From positions 310,001-374,000 of the forward strand of contig NZ_JABWGO010000001.1 of the NCBI RefSeq assembly GCF_013363995.1: a stretch of 64,000 nt of DNA, read 5' to 3'. This document shows positions 52,662 through 61,450 of this stretch, in pieces. Made by a program: the position numbers and the translations under genes. Position 1 is the first letter of the stretch, and the number at the start of each line of letters is the position of its first letter. This DNA is from Nonomuraea rhodomycinica (GTDB taxonomy: Bacteria; Actinomycetota; Actinomycetes; Streptosporangiales; Streptosporangiaceae). The notes under the pieces are model-generated. The model was given only the letters and a program-made list of their open reading frames with translations, was not told the DNA's origin and searched no databases.

Positions 52662-54442
52662 GCGGCCCCCTCGCCGGGCACGGCCCCGCCCGCGCCGCGC
52701 ACCGGGCCGCCGCCCCGGCCCTCCCTGCCCGCGTCGCGCACCGGGCCGCCGCCGTCGACGGGGTCGCCGCCGGGTCCGGGCCGGGCGGCCTCCTGGGGCG
52801 CGCTCTCGCAGCCGAAGAACGTGGACAGGCCACCGGAGGAGGGCGGCGCGGACGCGGCGGGCGCGCCGGGGAGGGTGGCGGTGAGGAGCCAGCCGCCGTC
52901 CTCGCGCGGCCCGGCCGTCAGCGTGCCGCCCAGCGCGCGCACCCGCTCCCGCATGCCCGGCAGCCCGCTGCCCGAGGACGGCAGGCGCTCGACGGGCGCC
53001 GGCGGGCGGCCGTTGGCGATCTCGACGGCCAGCCCCTTGCCGCGGGCGGTGACGGCCACCACGGCCTCCGTGCCGGGTCCGGCGTGTTTGAGCACGTTGG
53101 TGAGCCCTTCCTGGACGATGCGGGCGGCGGAGGCGCGGGCCACCAGCGGCGCCCGGCCGGTGTCCGGGTCCAGGCGAAGCTCCACGAGGAGGCCGGCGGC
53201 GGCCATCCTCTCAGCTGACTCGCGCATCACGTCGGCGGGGTCGGCGAGCAGACCGGGCCGGGCGCCGGGGTCGCGCAGCACGTCGAGCAGCCCGCGCAGG
53301 TCCTCCAGCACCTGATGGCCGGTGTCGCGGATGTCGGTCAGCGCGTCGGCGACCGGGCCCCGGGGCGCGGCGTAGCGGGCGGCGCCGGCCCGCAGCACCA
53401 TGGCGCCGACGTGGTGGGCGACGATGTCGTGCACCTCGCGGGCGATCCGTTCGCGCTCGGCGAGCTGGTCGGCGCGTACCTGGGCGAGGGCGAGGCGCGC
53501 GGACTCCTCGGCGCGCAGCCGCTCGGCGGCGGCCGCGCTGTGCCTGGCGCCGAGATAGCGGCCGATCGCGATGGGCGCCACGACCAAGAGCATGAGGACG
53601 GCGACGCGGAACGGGGTGACCTCGGTCTGGGAGTCGACCACGGCGACGGAGGCGAGCACGCACCCGGCCGCGTACGCCACCGCGGTCCAGGTCCAGGACG
53701 CGACCCGCAGCGCGAACACGCCGAGCGCGATCATGGTGAGGACGAGACAGGAGTTGACCGCCTGCTGGAGGTACTGGTCGGCGGCCAGGAGCAGCAGGCC
53801 CTGCAGGATGAGGACCATGCCGGGCAGGCGGCGGGCCACGCCGAGCGACAGGCCGCCGCACACCGCGAGCAGCCCGACGACCCACACCGGCGGGCTCCCC
53901 TGTCCCCAGGAGCTCCACGTGCTGAGGACCCCGATGGTCACCCCGGCGCCGGCGAGCAGCACGTCGGGGGTGAGGTCGTGCGGCTCGAAGCGGCTCGTAC
54001 GGCTGCGCAGGTAGCCGCCGACCAGGGCGGGGAAGCCGGGCACGAGCACCGCGTACATCCAGGAGTTGGAGGTGAACGCGATGCCCGGGTCGGCCATGTT
54101 GATCCCGGAGGCGAGGATCGCCGCGCCCACGGACAGGGCCGCGGCGCGCGGCCGGCAGCGGAAGGCGGCGTTGCCGACGGCGACGCAGAGGAGGATCTGC
54201 GCCGTGTTGGAGGTGTACGAGCCCACCTGGTCGGTGAAGGCGAGCAACGCCGCCATGGACAGGGCCGCCCCCATCGGTCTGCTCCGCAGGAGCCCCATGG
54301 GCAGGCCGACCAGCACCGCCATGGGCACCGTCATGGAGGGGGGCAGCAGGCCGAACCCTCCCGCCTTGCCCGACAGGAGCAGGTCGAACACGGTCCCCGA
54401 GACCGCCAGCAGCGCATCCAGCGCCACGCCACGCCAACGCAT
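52658..54442 (-). CDS. sensor histidine kinase, HisKA_3 type
   Basis: 594 residues. About eight to nine membrane helices in residues 10-300 form an integral-membrane sensor ([16 protein letters not shown] is one helix). The dimerisation/phospho-His segment is [20 protein letters not shown] at about 345. Then a short DHp and HATPase_c: [20 protein letters not shown] (N box), ANGRPPAP and [12 protein letters not shown] (G box). The C-terminal 55 residues are a Gly/Pro-rich tail. ATG 54442 chosen; GTG 54466 is also in frame. Coupled to the response regulator. Confidence 0.92.
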   Translation of the reverse strand: MRWRGVALDALLAVSGTVFDLLLSGKAGGFGLLPPSMTVPMAVLVGLPMGLLRSRPMGAALSMAALLAFTDQVGSYTSNTAQILLCVAVGNAAFRCRPRAAALSVGAAILASGINMADPGIAFTSNSWMYAVLVPGFPALVGGYLRSRTSRFEPHDLTPDVLLAGAGVTIGVLSTWSSWGQGSPPVWVVGLLAVCGGLSLGVARRLPGMVLILQGLLLLAADQYLQQAVNSCLVLTMIALGVFALRVASWTWTAVAYAAGCVLASVAVVDSQTEVTPFRVAVLMLLVVAPIAIGRYLGARHSAAAAERLRAEESARLALAQVRADQLAERERIAREVHDIVAHHVGAMVLRAGAARYAAPRGPVADALTDIRDTGHQVLEDLRGLLDVLRDPGARPGLLADPADVMRESAERMAAAGLLVELRLDPDTGRAPLVARASAARIVQEGLTNVLKHAGPGTEAVVAVTARGKGLAVEIANGRPPAPVERLPSSGSGLPGMRERVRALGGTLTAGPREDGGWLLTATLPGAPAASAPPSSGGLSTFFGCESAPQEAARPGPGGDPVDGGGPVRDAGREGRGGGPVRGAGGAVPGEGAA

Positions 54443-54572
54443 GTCCTGCAAACTATCCGGACGCACCCCGTGTCCCGATCCTCCGGACGGAGGACCCGGC
54501 CTCCTCCAAGTGGCCGGATCCGCGTCCGTCCGGCGGATCAGCCGGCCCGCCGGGCGCCCCTACGGTCGGGGC

Positions 54573-55163
54573 ATGGCTCACGACAGCGCGTTGTTCTTCG
54601 GTCAGTTCCTGCGCGACCCGATCAGGGTCGGCGCGTTCGCTCCCAGCTCGTGGCGGCTGGCGCGGTCGGTCTGCGCTCCGGTGCCCGAGCGGGGCGAGCC
54701 GGTGGTGGTGGAGCTGGGGCCGGGGACGGGGCCGTTCACCGTGGAGATCCAGCGGCGGCTGGCCGGTCGCGGGCGGCACCTGGCGGTGGAGCTGAACGCG
54801 CCCATGGCGGCGCTGCTGGCGGCCCGCTTCCCCCGGGTGGACGTGGTGCACGGCGACGCGGCGGAGCTGTCGGGGCTGCTCGCCGATCGGGGGCTGGGCC
54901 GGGCGGACGTGGTGGTGAGCGGCCTGCCCTGGGCGGCGTTCCCGGCCGCGTTGCAGCACCGCCTGATGGAGGCGGTCGTCTCGGCGATGAGCCCGGCCGG
55001 CGCCTTCACGACGTTCTCGTACGTGCACGCGATCCCGCTGGGCTCGGCCCGGCGGTTCCGGGCGCTGCTGGCCGAGCGGTTCGAGGAGGTGGTGCCGAGC
55101 CGCACCGTGTGGCGGAACGCGCCGCCGGCGTTCGTCTTCCACGCCCGCCGCCCCCGCGCCTGA
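54573..55163 (+). CDS. SAM-dependent methyltransferase (phospholipid N-methyltransferase/rRNA-dimethylase-like)
   Basis: 196 residues. [19 protein letters not shown] is the SAM-binding loop, [17 protein letters not shown] the acidic loop and [10 protein letters not shown] takes the place of the usual NLPY/SGLP motif of PmtA-like enzymes. The first 40 residues ([20 protein letters not shown]) are characteristic of bacterial phospholipid N-methyltransferase relatives. TACGGT ends seven bases before ATG 54573, so probably leaderless. Divergent from the histidine kinase. Confidence 0.87.
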   Translation: MAHDSALFFGQFLRDPIRVGAFAPSSWRLARSVCAPVPERGEPVVVELGPGTGPFTVEIQRRLAGRGRHLAVELNAPMAALLAARFPRVDVVHGDAAELSGLLADRGLGRADVVVSGLPWAAFPAALQHRLMEAVVSAMSPAGAFTTFSYVHAIPLGSARRFRALLAERFEEVVPSRTVWRNAPPAFVFHARRPRA

Positions 55164-55344
55164 CGCCACCCCGCCCCACGAGCACGCGGAACGTCGCCCC
55201 ACGGGAGCGCGGCACACCGCCCCAGCGCGGACGCCCGCCCGGCGGTCCGGAGCGGGGAGAGCTCGGTCTCAACCCTCCCACGCCACCGGCGGCGGGCCGT
55301 CCCCCGGCCGCCGCCGGTCACGGCATGCGCGTGGCCGGTGCGCA

Positions 55345-55497
55345 TCACCGTGCCGGGTCGCGGGCCGCCTGCCGCGGGGCGTCCTCCGGGGCGGCGTTCT
55401 CGGCCCCGTCGGACAGACCCCTTGTCTTCTCGCGCCGGCGCTGCGGCAGGTCGGCGGCCTCCTCGGCGTGTACGAGGCTGCGCCTACCCACCAGCAT
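55345..55497 (-). CDS. possible small charged protein after enoyl-CoA hydratase
   Basis: 50 codons, starting [20 protein letters not shown] and ending RQAARDPAR. Highly charged, helix-prone, no Cys or membrane segment. ATG 55497 has AGGTGAGG six bases upstream and lies 15 bases after the hydratase stop, the layout of a real downstream gene. Not recognised and short, so doubtful. It is the only coding candidate in the 349-bp stretch 55164-55512; the rest of that stretch shows nothing clear. Confidence 0.35.
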   Translation of the reverse strand: MLVGRRSLVHAEEAADLPQRRREKTRGLSDGAENAAPEDAPRQAARDPAR

Positions 55498-55512
55498 CCG
55501 GACCTCACCTGA

Positions 55513-56310
55513 TCAGGAGAAGGACGGCGGCCGTTTCTCGCGCAGCGCCCGTACGCCCTCGGCCACGTCGGGTCCGGTGAAGCCCAGGAACTCCATCGCC
55601 AGCGAGGCGTCGAAGGAGGGCCCGGCCAGGCGCAGCCAGTTGTTCAGGGCGTACTTGGTGAGCCTGATCGCCTCCTGGGACCCGCCGGCCAGCCGGACGG
55701 CGACGTCGAGCGCGGTCTCGTGCACCCGGTCGTCGTCGACGCACAGGCCGACCAGGCCCATGCGTTCGGCCTGCTCTCCCGTGACGGCCTCGCACAGCAG
55801 CAGGTGGTACTTGGCCTTGGCCAGCCCGCACAGCAGCGGCCAGACGATCGCGGCGTGGTCGCCCGCGGCGACGCCGAGCCGGGTGTGGCCGTCGATGATC
55901 CGGGCGGTGCGCCCGGCGACGGAGACGTCGGCGAGCAGCGCCACGGCGAGCCCGGCCCCCACCGCGGGGCCCACGATGGCGGAGACGACCGGCTTGGAGC
56001 AGTTGACGACGTTGTAGACGATGTCGCGGGCCTCGGCGAACACCCGCATCCGGACGGCGTGGTCGCGCGTCATCTCCTCGATCATGGACAGGTCGCCGCC
56101 GGCGGAGAACGCCGCCCCCTCTCCCGTGACGAGGACGGCGCGGACGGCGTCGTCGCGGTCGGCGTCGCGCCAGATGGCCGCGAGCTCGCGGTGGCCGGTC
56201 GTGTCGACGGCGTTGAGCCGGCGCGGCTCGCTGATCGTGACGCGCAGCACGCCGTCGGCCGGCATGTCGACGCGCAGCCGCTCGTACGCCTCGTAGCCGG
56301 GAACGGTCAC
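55513..56310 (-). CDS. enoyl-CoA hydratase/isomerase family protein
   Basis: 265 residues, crotonase fold. [20 protein letters not shown], the oxyanion-hole segment [14 protein letters not shown] and the second loop [20 protein letters not shown] (GxxxGxG-like). At the two catalytic Glu positions of classic hydratases I see [20 protein letters not shown], with Asp and Gly, so it may be an isomerase or another crotonase rather than a true hydratase. GTG 56310. It reads in the same direction as the esterase and amidotransferase-like genes upstream. Confidence 0.87.
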   Translation of the reverse strand: MTVPGYEAYERLRVDMPADGVLRVTISEPRRLNAVDTTGHRELAAIWRDADRDDAVRAVLVTGEGAAFSAGGDLSMIEEMTRDHAVRMRVFAEARDIVYNVVNCSKPVVSAIVGPAVGAGLAVALLADVSVAGRTARIIDGHTRLGVAAGDHAAIVWPLLCGLAKAKYHLLLCEAVTGEQAERMGLVGLCVDDDRVHETALDVAVRLAGGSQEAIRLTKYALNNWLRLAGPSFDASLAMEFLGFTGPDVAEGVRALREKRPPSFS

Positions 56311-56382
56311 GGGGCCTCCCTCCGCTCAAGACAGCCCCGTCCGGTCACGGGACCTCACTGCGTCCATGACGGCCCTCGACGG

Positions 56383-57315
56383 TCACGAGCCCTCCTGCCG
56401 GCCGAAGGCGGCGCGCAGGCGGCGGGCGACCAGCTCGCGGGCCTGCACCGCCTGGTCGAACAGGCCGGGGAAGGAGCAGAAGCCGTGGACCGCCCCGTCG
56501 TAGCGGACCACCTCGGCGGGCACCCCCGCCGCGGCCAGGCGCTCGCCGTAGCGCTCGGCCTCGTCGCGCAGCACGTCGTACTCGGCGGTGACGACGGTGG
56601 CGGGCGGCAGGCCGGCGACCGACGGGAGCCGCAGCGGCGACAGGCGCGGGTCGGCGGGGTCGGCGCCCGGCGCGTACTGCCGGGCGAACCACGCCATCTC
56701 GGCGGCGTCCAGCCCGAAGCCCCGCCCGTACTCCGCGTAGCTCGGCGAGTCCATGGCCAGGTCGAGGACCGGGGTGACGAGCGCCTGGTGGACGAGCGTG
56801 AGCCCGGCGTCGCGGGCCTGCCAGGCGGCGACGGCGGCCAGGTTGCCGCCGGCGCTGACGCCGGTCACCGCGACGGAGCCGTCGCACTGGTAGAACGCGG
56901 GCCGGGCGAAGACGTCGCGCACGACGGTCCAGGCGTCGTCGGCCGCGGCCGGGAAGGGGTGCTCGGGGGCCAGCCGGTAGCCGGCGGAGACGACCACGGC
57001 TCCGGTGCGCAGGGCGAGGTCGCGGCCGGTGGCGTCGTCGCGCTTGACGCCGCCGAAGACCCAGCCGCCGCCGTGGAAGGACACGAGCACCGGCAGCGGC
57101 CCGTCGCCGCGGTCGGCCCGGTAGATCCGGATGGGCACGCCCTCGGCGGTCTCGTCGCGGACGGAGGCGAGGCGGGTGAGGGGGCCGCGGTGCGCGGCCA
57201 TCGGGTCGGCCGCCCGCGCCTCGCGGATGGCGGCGAGGTCGAGGGCGTCGAGGCCGCCGCCGTCGTCCGGGCGGTAGCGCTCCAGGAAGTCGCGCGCCTG
57301 AGGGTTCAGCGGCAT
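56383..57315 (-). CDS. alpha/beta hydrolase, hormone-sensitive-lipase type esterase
   Basis: 310 residues. HGGGWVFGG oxyanion motif, YRLAPEHPFPAAADDAWTV (typical HSL segment), nucleophile elbow GVSAGGNLAAVA, acid Asp in AEYDVLRDE and catalytic His in GAVHGFCSFPG. All triad residues are present, so it is likely active on short acyl esters. ATG 57315, nine bases after the stop of the amidotransferase-like gene, so co-transcribed with it. Confidence 0.92.
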   Translation of the reverse strand: MPLNPQARDFLERYRPDDGGGLDALDLAAIREARAADPMAAHRGPLTRLASVRDETAEGVPIRIYRADRGDGPLPVLVSFHGGGWVFGGVKRDDATGRDLALRTGAVVVSAGYRLAPEHPFPAAADDAWTVVRDVFARPAFYQCDGSVAVTGVSAGGNLAAVAAWQARDAGLTLVHQALVTPVLDLAMDSPSYAEYGRGFGLDAAEMAWFARQYAPGADPADPRLSPLRLPSVAGLPPATVVTAEYDVLRDEAERYGERLAAAGVPAEVVRYDGAVHGFCSFPGLFDQAVQARELVARRLRAAFGRQEGS

Positions 57316-57324
57316 GCTCGGAGC

Positions 57325-58047
57325 CTAGCGGGCCGCCTCGACGAGCGCACCGAACAGCCCGGCGCCGGTGCCGGGTTCGGGATGGCGCTCGGGATGCCGT
57401 TCGGGATGCCGTTCGGGATGCCACTGCACGCCCACGGCGAACCGGTGGCCCTGCAGCTCGACGGCCTCGACGATCTGGTCCTCGGCCCAGGCGACGGCCA
57501 GCAGCCCCGAGCCGAGCCGGCGCACGGACTGCACGTGCGGCGCGATCACCTCGACGCGCTCCCCCACGGCCTTGCCGAGCTTGCTCGACACGCTGACCTG
57601 GATCGTGTGGGGGACGCCCGGCTCGCCGTGGCGGTCGTGGCCGAGCGTGTCGGGCAGCCAGGGGATGAGGGTGCCGCCCTGGGCGACGTTGAGCACGTGC
57701 ATGCCGCGGGCGACGGCCAGGATCGGCAGGCCGGCCTGGACGGCGGCGCGGGCCAGCGCCAGCTCGTAGCGGTCGCGGTGGGCCTGCGGCGCCGGGAGGC
57801 GGGCGTCCTGCCGCTCGCCGTAGGCGTCGGCGCCGACCTCGGCGCCTCCGGCCAGCACCAGGCCGCGCAGGCCGCGGACGTGGTCGGCGGCGGTGGCGGG
57901 CGACAGGGGCGGCAGCAGCACGGGAGCGCCGCCGGCCCGCTCGACCGCCCTGGCGTAGGCGGGGGGCGACAGGACCGCCTCCCGCACCCAGTCCCCCCAG
58001 CGGGCGGCCTCGAAGTAGGCGGTGATGCCGATCAGCGGTCGGGCCAT
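57325..58047 (-). CDS. class-I glutamine-amidotransferase-like (peptidase C26/PuuD) homologue lacking the nucleophile Cys
   Basis: 240 residues. Overall the gamma-glutamyl-GABA hydrolase family: PLIGITAYFE start, LRGLVLAGGAEVGADAYGE, and the elbow PILAVARGMHVLNVAQGGTL. Family members read LGICRG at this elbow; here Ala113 stands where the catalytic Cys should be. The His-Glu site VGVQWHPE (His210, Glu212) is present but expanded into four HPE units by a 12-bp tandem repeat. As written, it cannot use the normal thiol mechanism; a binding or regulatory role, or altered chemistry, is possible. First gene of an operon-like run with two esterase/hydratase genes. Confidence 0.85.
   Translation of the reverse strand: MARPLIGITAYFEAARWGDWVREAVLSPPAYARAVERAGGAPVLLPPLSPATAADHVRGLRGLVLAGGAEVGADAYGERQDARLPAPQAHRDRYELALARAAVQAGLPILAVARGMHVLNVAQGGTLIPWLPDTLGHDRHGEPGVPHTIQVSVSSKLGKAVGERVEVIAPHVQSVRRLGSGLLAVAWAEDQIVEAVELQGHRFAVGVQWHPERHPERHPERHPEPGTGAGLFGALVEAAR
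57376..57424 (-). repeat. 12-bp in-frame tandem repeat encoding HPER units
   Basis: About four copies of a 12-bp unit (TCGGGATGCCGT on the plus strand) encode HPER-HPER-HPER-HPE in the amidotransferase-like protein, starting exactly at its catalytic His-Glu motif. Copies are near-identical, so recent expansion is likely. Confidence 0.85.
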
Positions 58048-58474
58048 GCGATCTCCAGGTGCGAGCAGGAGTCGGGACGGCCGCCCGGCGGTGCGGTGGC
58101 CGCGAGGCCATCATGGCGCACGGCCTTTCGCTCACGGCACCCCCGCGGCGAGATGTCCCCCGCGGACTCCCCGGCCGCGATTCTCGACAAATCACGAAAC
58201 AGCCGGAAAACGCGAATGAAAGGCATATTCACGTTTCGCGACCGAAATGCGCTCTCTCTTGACCGCGATGAATAACAGTACCGTCACGCATAGTTCGGGT
58301 TCGCACCGTATCGGCGCGAAACGGTTGTGACGTCCATGTGGTGGTGTAAGACTCGATTTCCGAGCGATCGGCCGCGCCGGGGTCGCGCCGGACGCTCGTC
58401 ACCCGGAGCCGTCAGGAGGTGGATCGACACGACCGGAATGCGATTCCGGTCCATGGGGTGGGGTTGATGTGGCA
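58048..58474. other. intergenic region between amidotransferase-like and globin genes
   Basis: 427 bp, noticeably AT-richer between 58180 and 58300 than the rest of the window. Contains a short inverted repeat TTTCG-CGAC-CGAAA (58234-58247), a TTGACC at 58259-58264 with no well-spaced -10, and TACCGT at 58279. Most likely holds the divergent promoters of the two flanking genes. A 66-codon frame at 58032-58232 (minus) looks spurious. Confidence 0.5.
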
Positions 58475-59593
58475 ATGTCGTTGAATCCGCGCCTGGTAAA
58501 AGAGAGCTTCTCCGTCATCGAACCGGTGGCCGGCAAGGCGGCCGCCTACTTCTACGGCCGGCTGTTCGCCGAGAACCCGCACCTGCGCTGCATGTTCCCG
58601 CCGGGCATGGACGTGCAGCGCGACCGGCTCTTCAGCGCGCTGACCCGCATCGTGTGGAGTCTCGACAGCCCGGACAGCATGGCCTCCTTCCTGGGCCAGC
58701 TCGGGCGCGACCACCGCAAGTACGGCGTGCTCCCCGAGCACTACGGCGCGATCGGGCGGGCGCTGCTGGCCACCGTCCGCCGTTTCGCCGCCGACGTCTG
58801 GACCGACGAGATCGAGGCGGCCTGGGTGGCCGCCTACAACGCCGCGGCCGAGCTGATGATGCGGGCGGCCCAGGAGGAGGCCGGGGTGTCGCCCGCCTGG
58901 TGGGTGGCGGAGGTGGTCGACCACGAGCGCCGCACGCCCGACATCGCGGTGGTCACGGTGCGGCCCACCCAGCGCCTGCCGTTCACGGCCGGGCAGTACG
59001 TCAGCGTGCAGACCGCGCGCTGGCCGCGCGTGTGGCGGCCGTTCTCCATCGCCAACGCGCCGCGTCCCGACAACACGCTGCGCCTGCACGTCCGCTCCGT
59101 GCCCGGCGGATGGGTCTCGACCACGCTCGCCCGCGACACCCGCATCGGCGACGCCATCATGCTGGGCCCGCCGATGGGCACGATGGCGCCGCCCGAGCCC
59201 GGCTCCCGGGACGTGCTGTGCGTGGCGGGCGGCACGGGGCTGGCCCCGCTGAAGGCGATCATCGAGCAGATCATCGCCTCCGGCCGCCGCCCCGGCATCC
59301 ACCTGCTGTACGGCGCGCGGACCGCGGCCGAGCTGTACGACCTGCCGGACCTGCTCAGGATGGAGTCGGCGTTCCCGTGGCTGCGCGTGGTGCCCGTGGT
59401 GTCCGGTGACCCGGCCTACGACGGGATGCGCGGCCGGCTGCCGGAGGTGACGCAGCGCTTCCACTCGTGGGCCGAGCACGAGGTGTACGTGTGCGGGCCG
59501 GCGGCCATGGTCGGCGAGACGGTCCGCCGGCTGCAGGAGGACGGGGTGCCGCCGGCCCGCATCCACCGGGACGTCACCCACGACGAGCGCTGA
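58475..59593 (+). CDS. flavohemoglobin-like globin fused to a FAD/NAD reductase
   Basis: 372 residues. Residues 1-135 are a globin: ESFSVIEPVAGKAAAYFYGR with distal-side Tyr, and proximal His80 in LGRDHRKYGVLPEHYGAIG. Residues 150-250 are the FAD domain (PFTAGQYVSVQTARWPRVWR, then RPFSIANAP). Residues 255-360 are the NAD domain (VLCVAGGTGLAPLKAIIEQI, then VYVCGPAAMVGETVRRL). Expected to bind O2 and handle nitric oxide or serve as an oxidoreductase. ATG 58475; a GTG two codons earlier is possible. Shorter than E. coli Hmp, but all domains are present. Confidence 0.92.
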   Translation: MSLNPRLVKESFSVIEPVAGKAAAYFYGRLFAENPHLRCMFPPGMDVQRDRLFSALTRIVWSLDSPDSMASFLGQLGRDHRKYGVLPEHYGAIGRALLATVRRFAADVWTDEIEAAWVAAYNAAAELMMRAAQEEAGVSPAWWVAEVVDHERRTPDIAVVTVRPTQRLPFTAGQYVSVQTARWPRVWRPFSIANAPRPDNTLRLHVRSVPGGWVSTTLARDTRIGDAIMLGPPMGTMAPPEPGSRDVLCVAGGTGLAPLKAIIEQIIASGRRPGIHLLYGARTAAELYDLPDLLRMESAFPWLRVVPVVSGDPAYDGMRGRLPEVTQRFHSWAEHEVYVCGPAAMVGETVRRLQEDGVPPARIHRDVTHDER

Positions 59594-59620
59594 CCGCCGC
59601 GCACGGGGCCGCGGCCGGGC

Positions 59621-60433
59621 TCAGGCCGTGGCGGCGGGCCGGCCGAAGGCCGCCGCGGTCTCCTCGTCGCCCGGCCAGAACGTCTCGATGGCCAGCTCGG
59701 ACACCGTGACGTCCATGGGCGTGCCGAAGGTGGCGATCGTGGTGAACATGGACAGGATCGTGTCGCCGTGGCGGATGCGCAGCGGCAGCAGGATGTCGGC
59801 CGGGCCGGGCACGTGCGCGACGTTGAGCTCCACGCCGGGGTAGGTGTAGGAGGCCAGCTCGTCGTGCAGCTCGGCCAGCGCGCCGTGCCCGGACGCCTCG
59901 GCCTGGCGGCGGAGCTGGTTCAGCAGGTACGCGCGGACCTCGGCGAGGTTGACCAGCCGCCCGCCCATGGCGTCGGGGTGCAGCGACAGGCGCATCACGT
60001 TGACCGGCTCCTGGAGCAGCTCGGCGGGCACCCCCTCCATGAACATGCCGGCGGCGGAGTTGGCCGCGACCAGGTTCCAGCCGGCGTCCACGACCAGCGC
60101 CGGGTACGGCTCGTGCCCGGCGAGGATCCGGTCGAGGGCCCGGCGCACCGCGGCCATCTCGGGCGCCCGCACCTCCCGCTCGGGGAACACCGGCGCGAAG
60201 CCGGCCGCGACCAGCAGCCGGTTGCGGTGCCGCAGCGGCACCTCCAGCTCCTCCGCGAGCCTCATCACCATCTCGCGGCTCGGCCGGGCCCGGCCGGTCT
60301 CCAGGAAACTGACGTGCCGCGCCGACACGTCGGCCTCGATGGCCAGGTCGAGCTGGCTCACCCGGCGTCGCTGGCGCCAGGCTCGCAGCAGGTCTCCGAA
60401 GGTCTCCTCATGCTCTACGGCAAGTGCTCCCAT
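59621..60433 (-). CDS. XRE-family regulator with MmyB-like ligand domain
   Basis: 270 residues. HTH at 10-70 (LLRAWRQRRRVSQLDLAIEA, then VSARHVSFLETGRARPSREM). From 100 to the end is the MmyB-like PAS-type ligand-binding domain (VVDAGWNLVAANSAAGMFM, then LPLRIRHGDTILSMFTTIAT). Members of this family often control a neighbouring oxidoreductase gene. ATG 60433. Convergent with the globin gene. Ligand unknown. Confidence 0.92.
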   Translation of the reverse strand: MGALAVEHEETFGDLLRAWRQRRRVSQLDLAIEADVSARHVSFLETGRARPSREMVMRLAEELEVPLRHRNRLLVAAGFAPVFPEREVRAPEMAAVRRALDRILAGHEPYPALVVDAGWNLVAANSAAGMFMEGVPAELLQEPVNVMRLSLHPDAMGGRLVNLAEVRAYLLNQLRRQAEASGHGALAELHDELASYTYPGVELNVAHVPGPADILLPLRIRHGDTILSMFTTIATFGTPMDVTVSELAIETFWPGDEETAAAFGRPAATA

Positions 60434-60491
60434 GGCGCAAACGCTACGGCACCGCAGGGAAGGACCGCGATGACGTGGGAGGTAAGGGCGG

Positions 60492-60899
60492 CTAGTACGA
60501 CTGGAGCTCGATGAGGGTGCCCTCGGGGTCGCGCAGATGGGCGGTGCGCAGGGTGGGCCCCCAGGCGGGGCGGTCCTGGGGCGGCGCGACGAGCCGGGCC
60601 CCGTGACCGGTCAGGCACGCGGCGGCGGCCTCGACGTCGTCCACGCGCATGACCAGCATGGCCGCGTCCTGGGCCGCCGCGCTCTCCGGGAGGCCGGCGG
60701 TGCCGACGGCCGCGCTGACGGCGGCGCGGCCGAACAGGACGAGCCCGGCCTGCCCCTCGACGTCCCAGTTGGCGTAGCCGGCCTCGGGGATGACCTTGAC
60801 CGGCTCCACGCCGTGCAGGTCGCGCATGACGGCCTGGTAGAAGGCCACCGCGGCGGGGAAGTCGCGGACGAGCAGGCGGGGGTAGAGGGCGTCCATCAT
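60492..60899 (-). CDS. VOC-superfamily (glyoxalase/bleomycin-resistance-like) protein
   Basis: 135 residues, two beta-alpha-beta-beta-beta units: YPRLLVRDFPAAVAFYQAVM and AMLVMRVDDVEAAAACLTGH, ending LRDPEGTLIELQSY (metal-ligand Glu). The first-position His of classic glyoxalases is not obvious. ATG 60899 or 60896, with AGGAG just upstream. Divergent from the MarR gene with palindromes between, so it is the likely target of that regulator. Confidence 0.88.
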   Translation of the reverse strand: MMDALYPRLLVRDFPAAVAFYQAVMRDLHGVEPVKVIPEAGYANWDVEGQAGLVLFGRAAVSAAVGTAGLPESAAAQDAAMLVMRVDDVEAAAACLTGHGARLVAPPQDRPAWGPTLRTAHLRDPEGTLIELQSY

Positions 60900-60911
60900 G
60901 CTCCTGAATAG

Positions 60912-60934
60912 TTGGTGCTCACCAATGATTGGTG
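60912..60934. promoter_or_regulatory. compound MarR operator
   Basis: TTGGTG-CT-CACCAAT-G-ATTGGTG: the middle half-site (60920-60926) forms one palindrome with the left arm (60912-60917) and another perfect 15-bp one with the right arm (60928-60934). A -10-like TACACT follows at 60941-60946. It lies between the divergent VOC and MarR starts. Confidence 0.68.
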
Positions 60935-60954
60935 AAACCCTACACTAGGGAGCC

Positions 60955-61422
60955 ATGGAGCCGCCGCCGACCCTGCTCGGGATCACGACGTTCGTGCTGC
61001 ACAAGGTCGCGGTCGCCGCCCGGCGCGCCCTGGCCGCGCGGCTGGCCGAGGAGGCCGGGCTCAGCCTGTGGCGGTTCGCGGCGCTGGCGGCGCTCGCCGA
61101 CCACGGGCCCGCGGCGCAGCGCGAGCTCGGCGCCCGGCTCGGGCTCGACCCGAGCGACATGGCGCGGCTGATGGACGGCCTGGTCGAGGACGGACTGGCC
61201 ACGCGCGAGCGCGACCCGGGCGACCGGCGGCGCTACCGCGCCTCGCTCAGCGACGCCGGCCGGGCGGCGCTCGGCCGGGGCCGGGCCGTGGTCGCGGCCG
61301 TGGAGGAGCAGACGCTGGCCCCGCTGACGGCCGCCGAGCGCGCCACGTTGCACGACCTGGCCGGCCGGATCTTCCGCGCCGAGCCGCCCACGGCCCGGCG
61401 CGACCGTCCCGGCCTCACCTGA
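60955..61422 (+). CDS. MarR-family regulator
   Basis: 155 residues. Winged helix: LWRFAALAALADHGPAAQRE, then LGARLGLDPSDMARLMDGLV and the wing RERDPGDRRRYRASLSDAGR. Helices at both ends form the dimer domain. ATG 60955 is about nine bases after a -10-like TACACT, so probably leaderless. The compound palindrome upstream suggests autoregulation and control of the divergent VOC gene; typical MarR ligands are phenolic compounds. Confidence 0.92.
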   Translation: MEPPPTLLGITTFVLHKVAVAARRALAARLAEEAGLSLWRFAALAALADHGPAAQRELGARLGLDPSDMARLMDGLVEDGLATRERDPGDRRRYRASLSDAGRAALGRGRAVVAAVEEQTLAPLTAAERATLHDLAGRIFRAEPPTARRDRPGLT

Positions 61423-61450
61423 CCCCTCCCGGCCTGGCGGGGCCGATGTC

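Noticed and set aside
58032..58232. 66-codon minus frame ahead of the amidotransferase-like gene
   Set aside because: Overlaps the start of that gene in another frame, has no ribosome site and ends in unnatural sequence.
58259..58284. TTGACC ... TACCGT as the globin promoter
   Set aside because: The spacer is only 14 bases, too short for a principal-sigma promoter.
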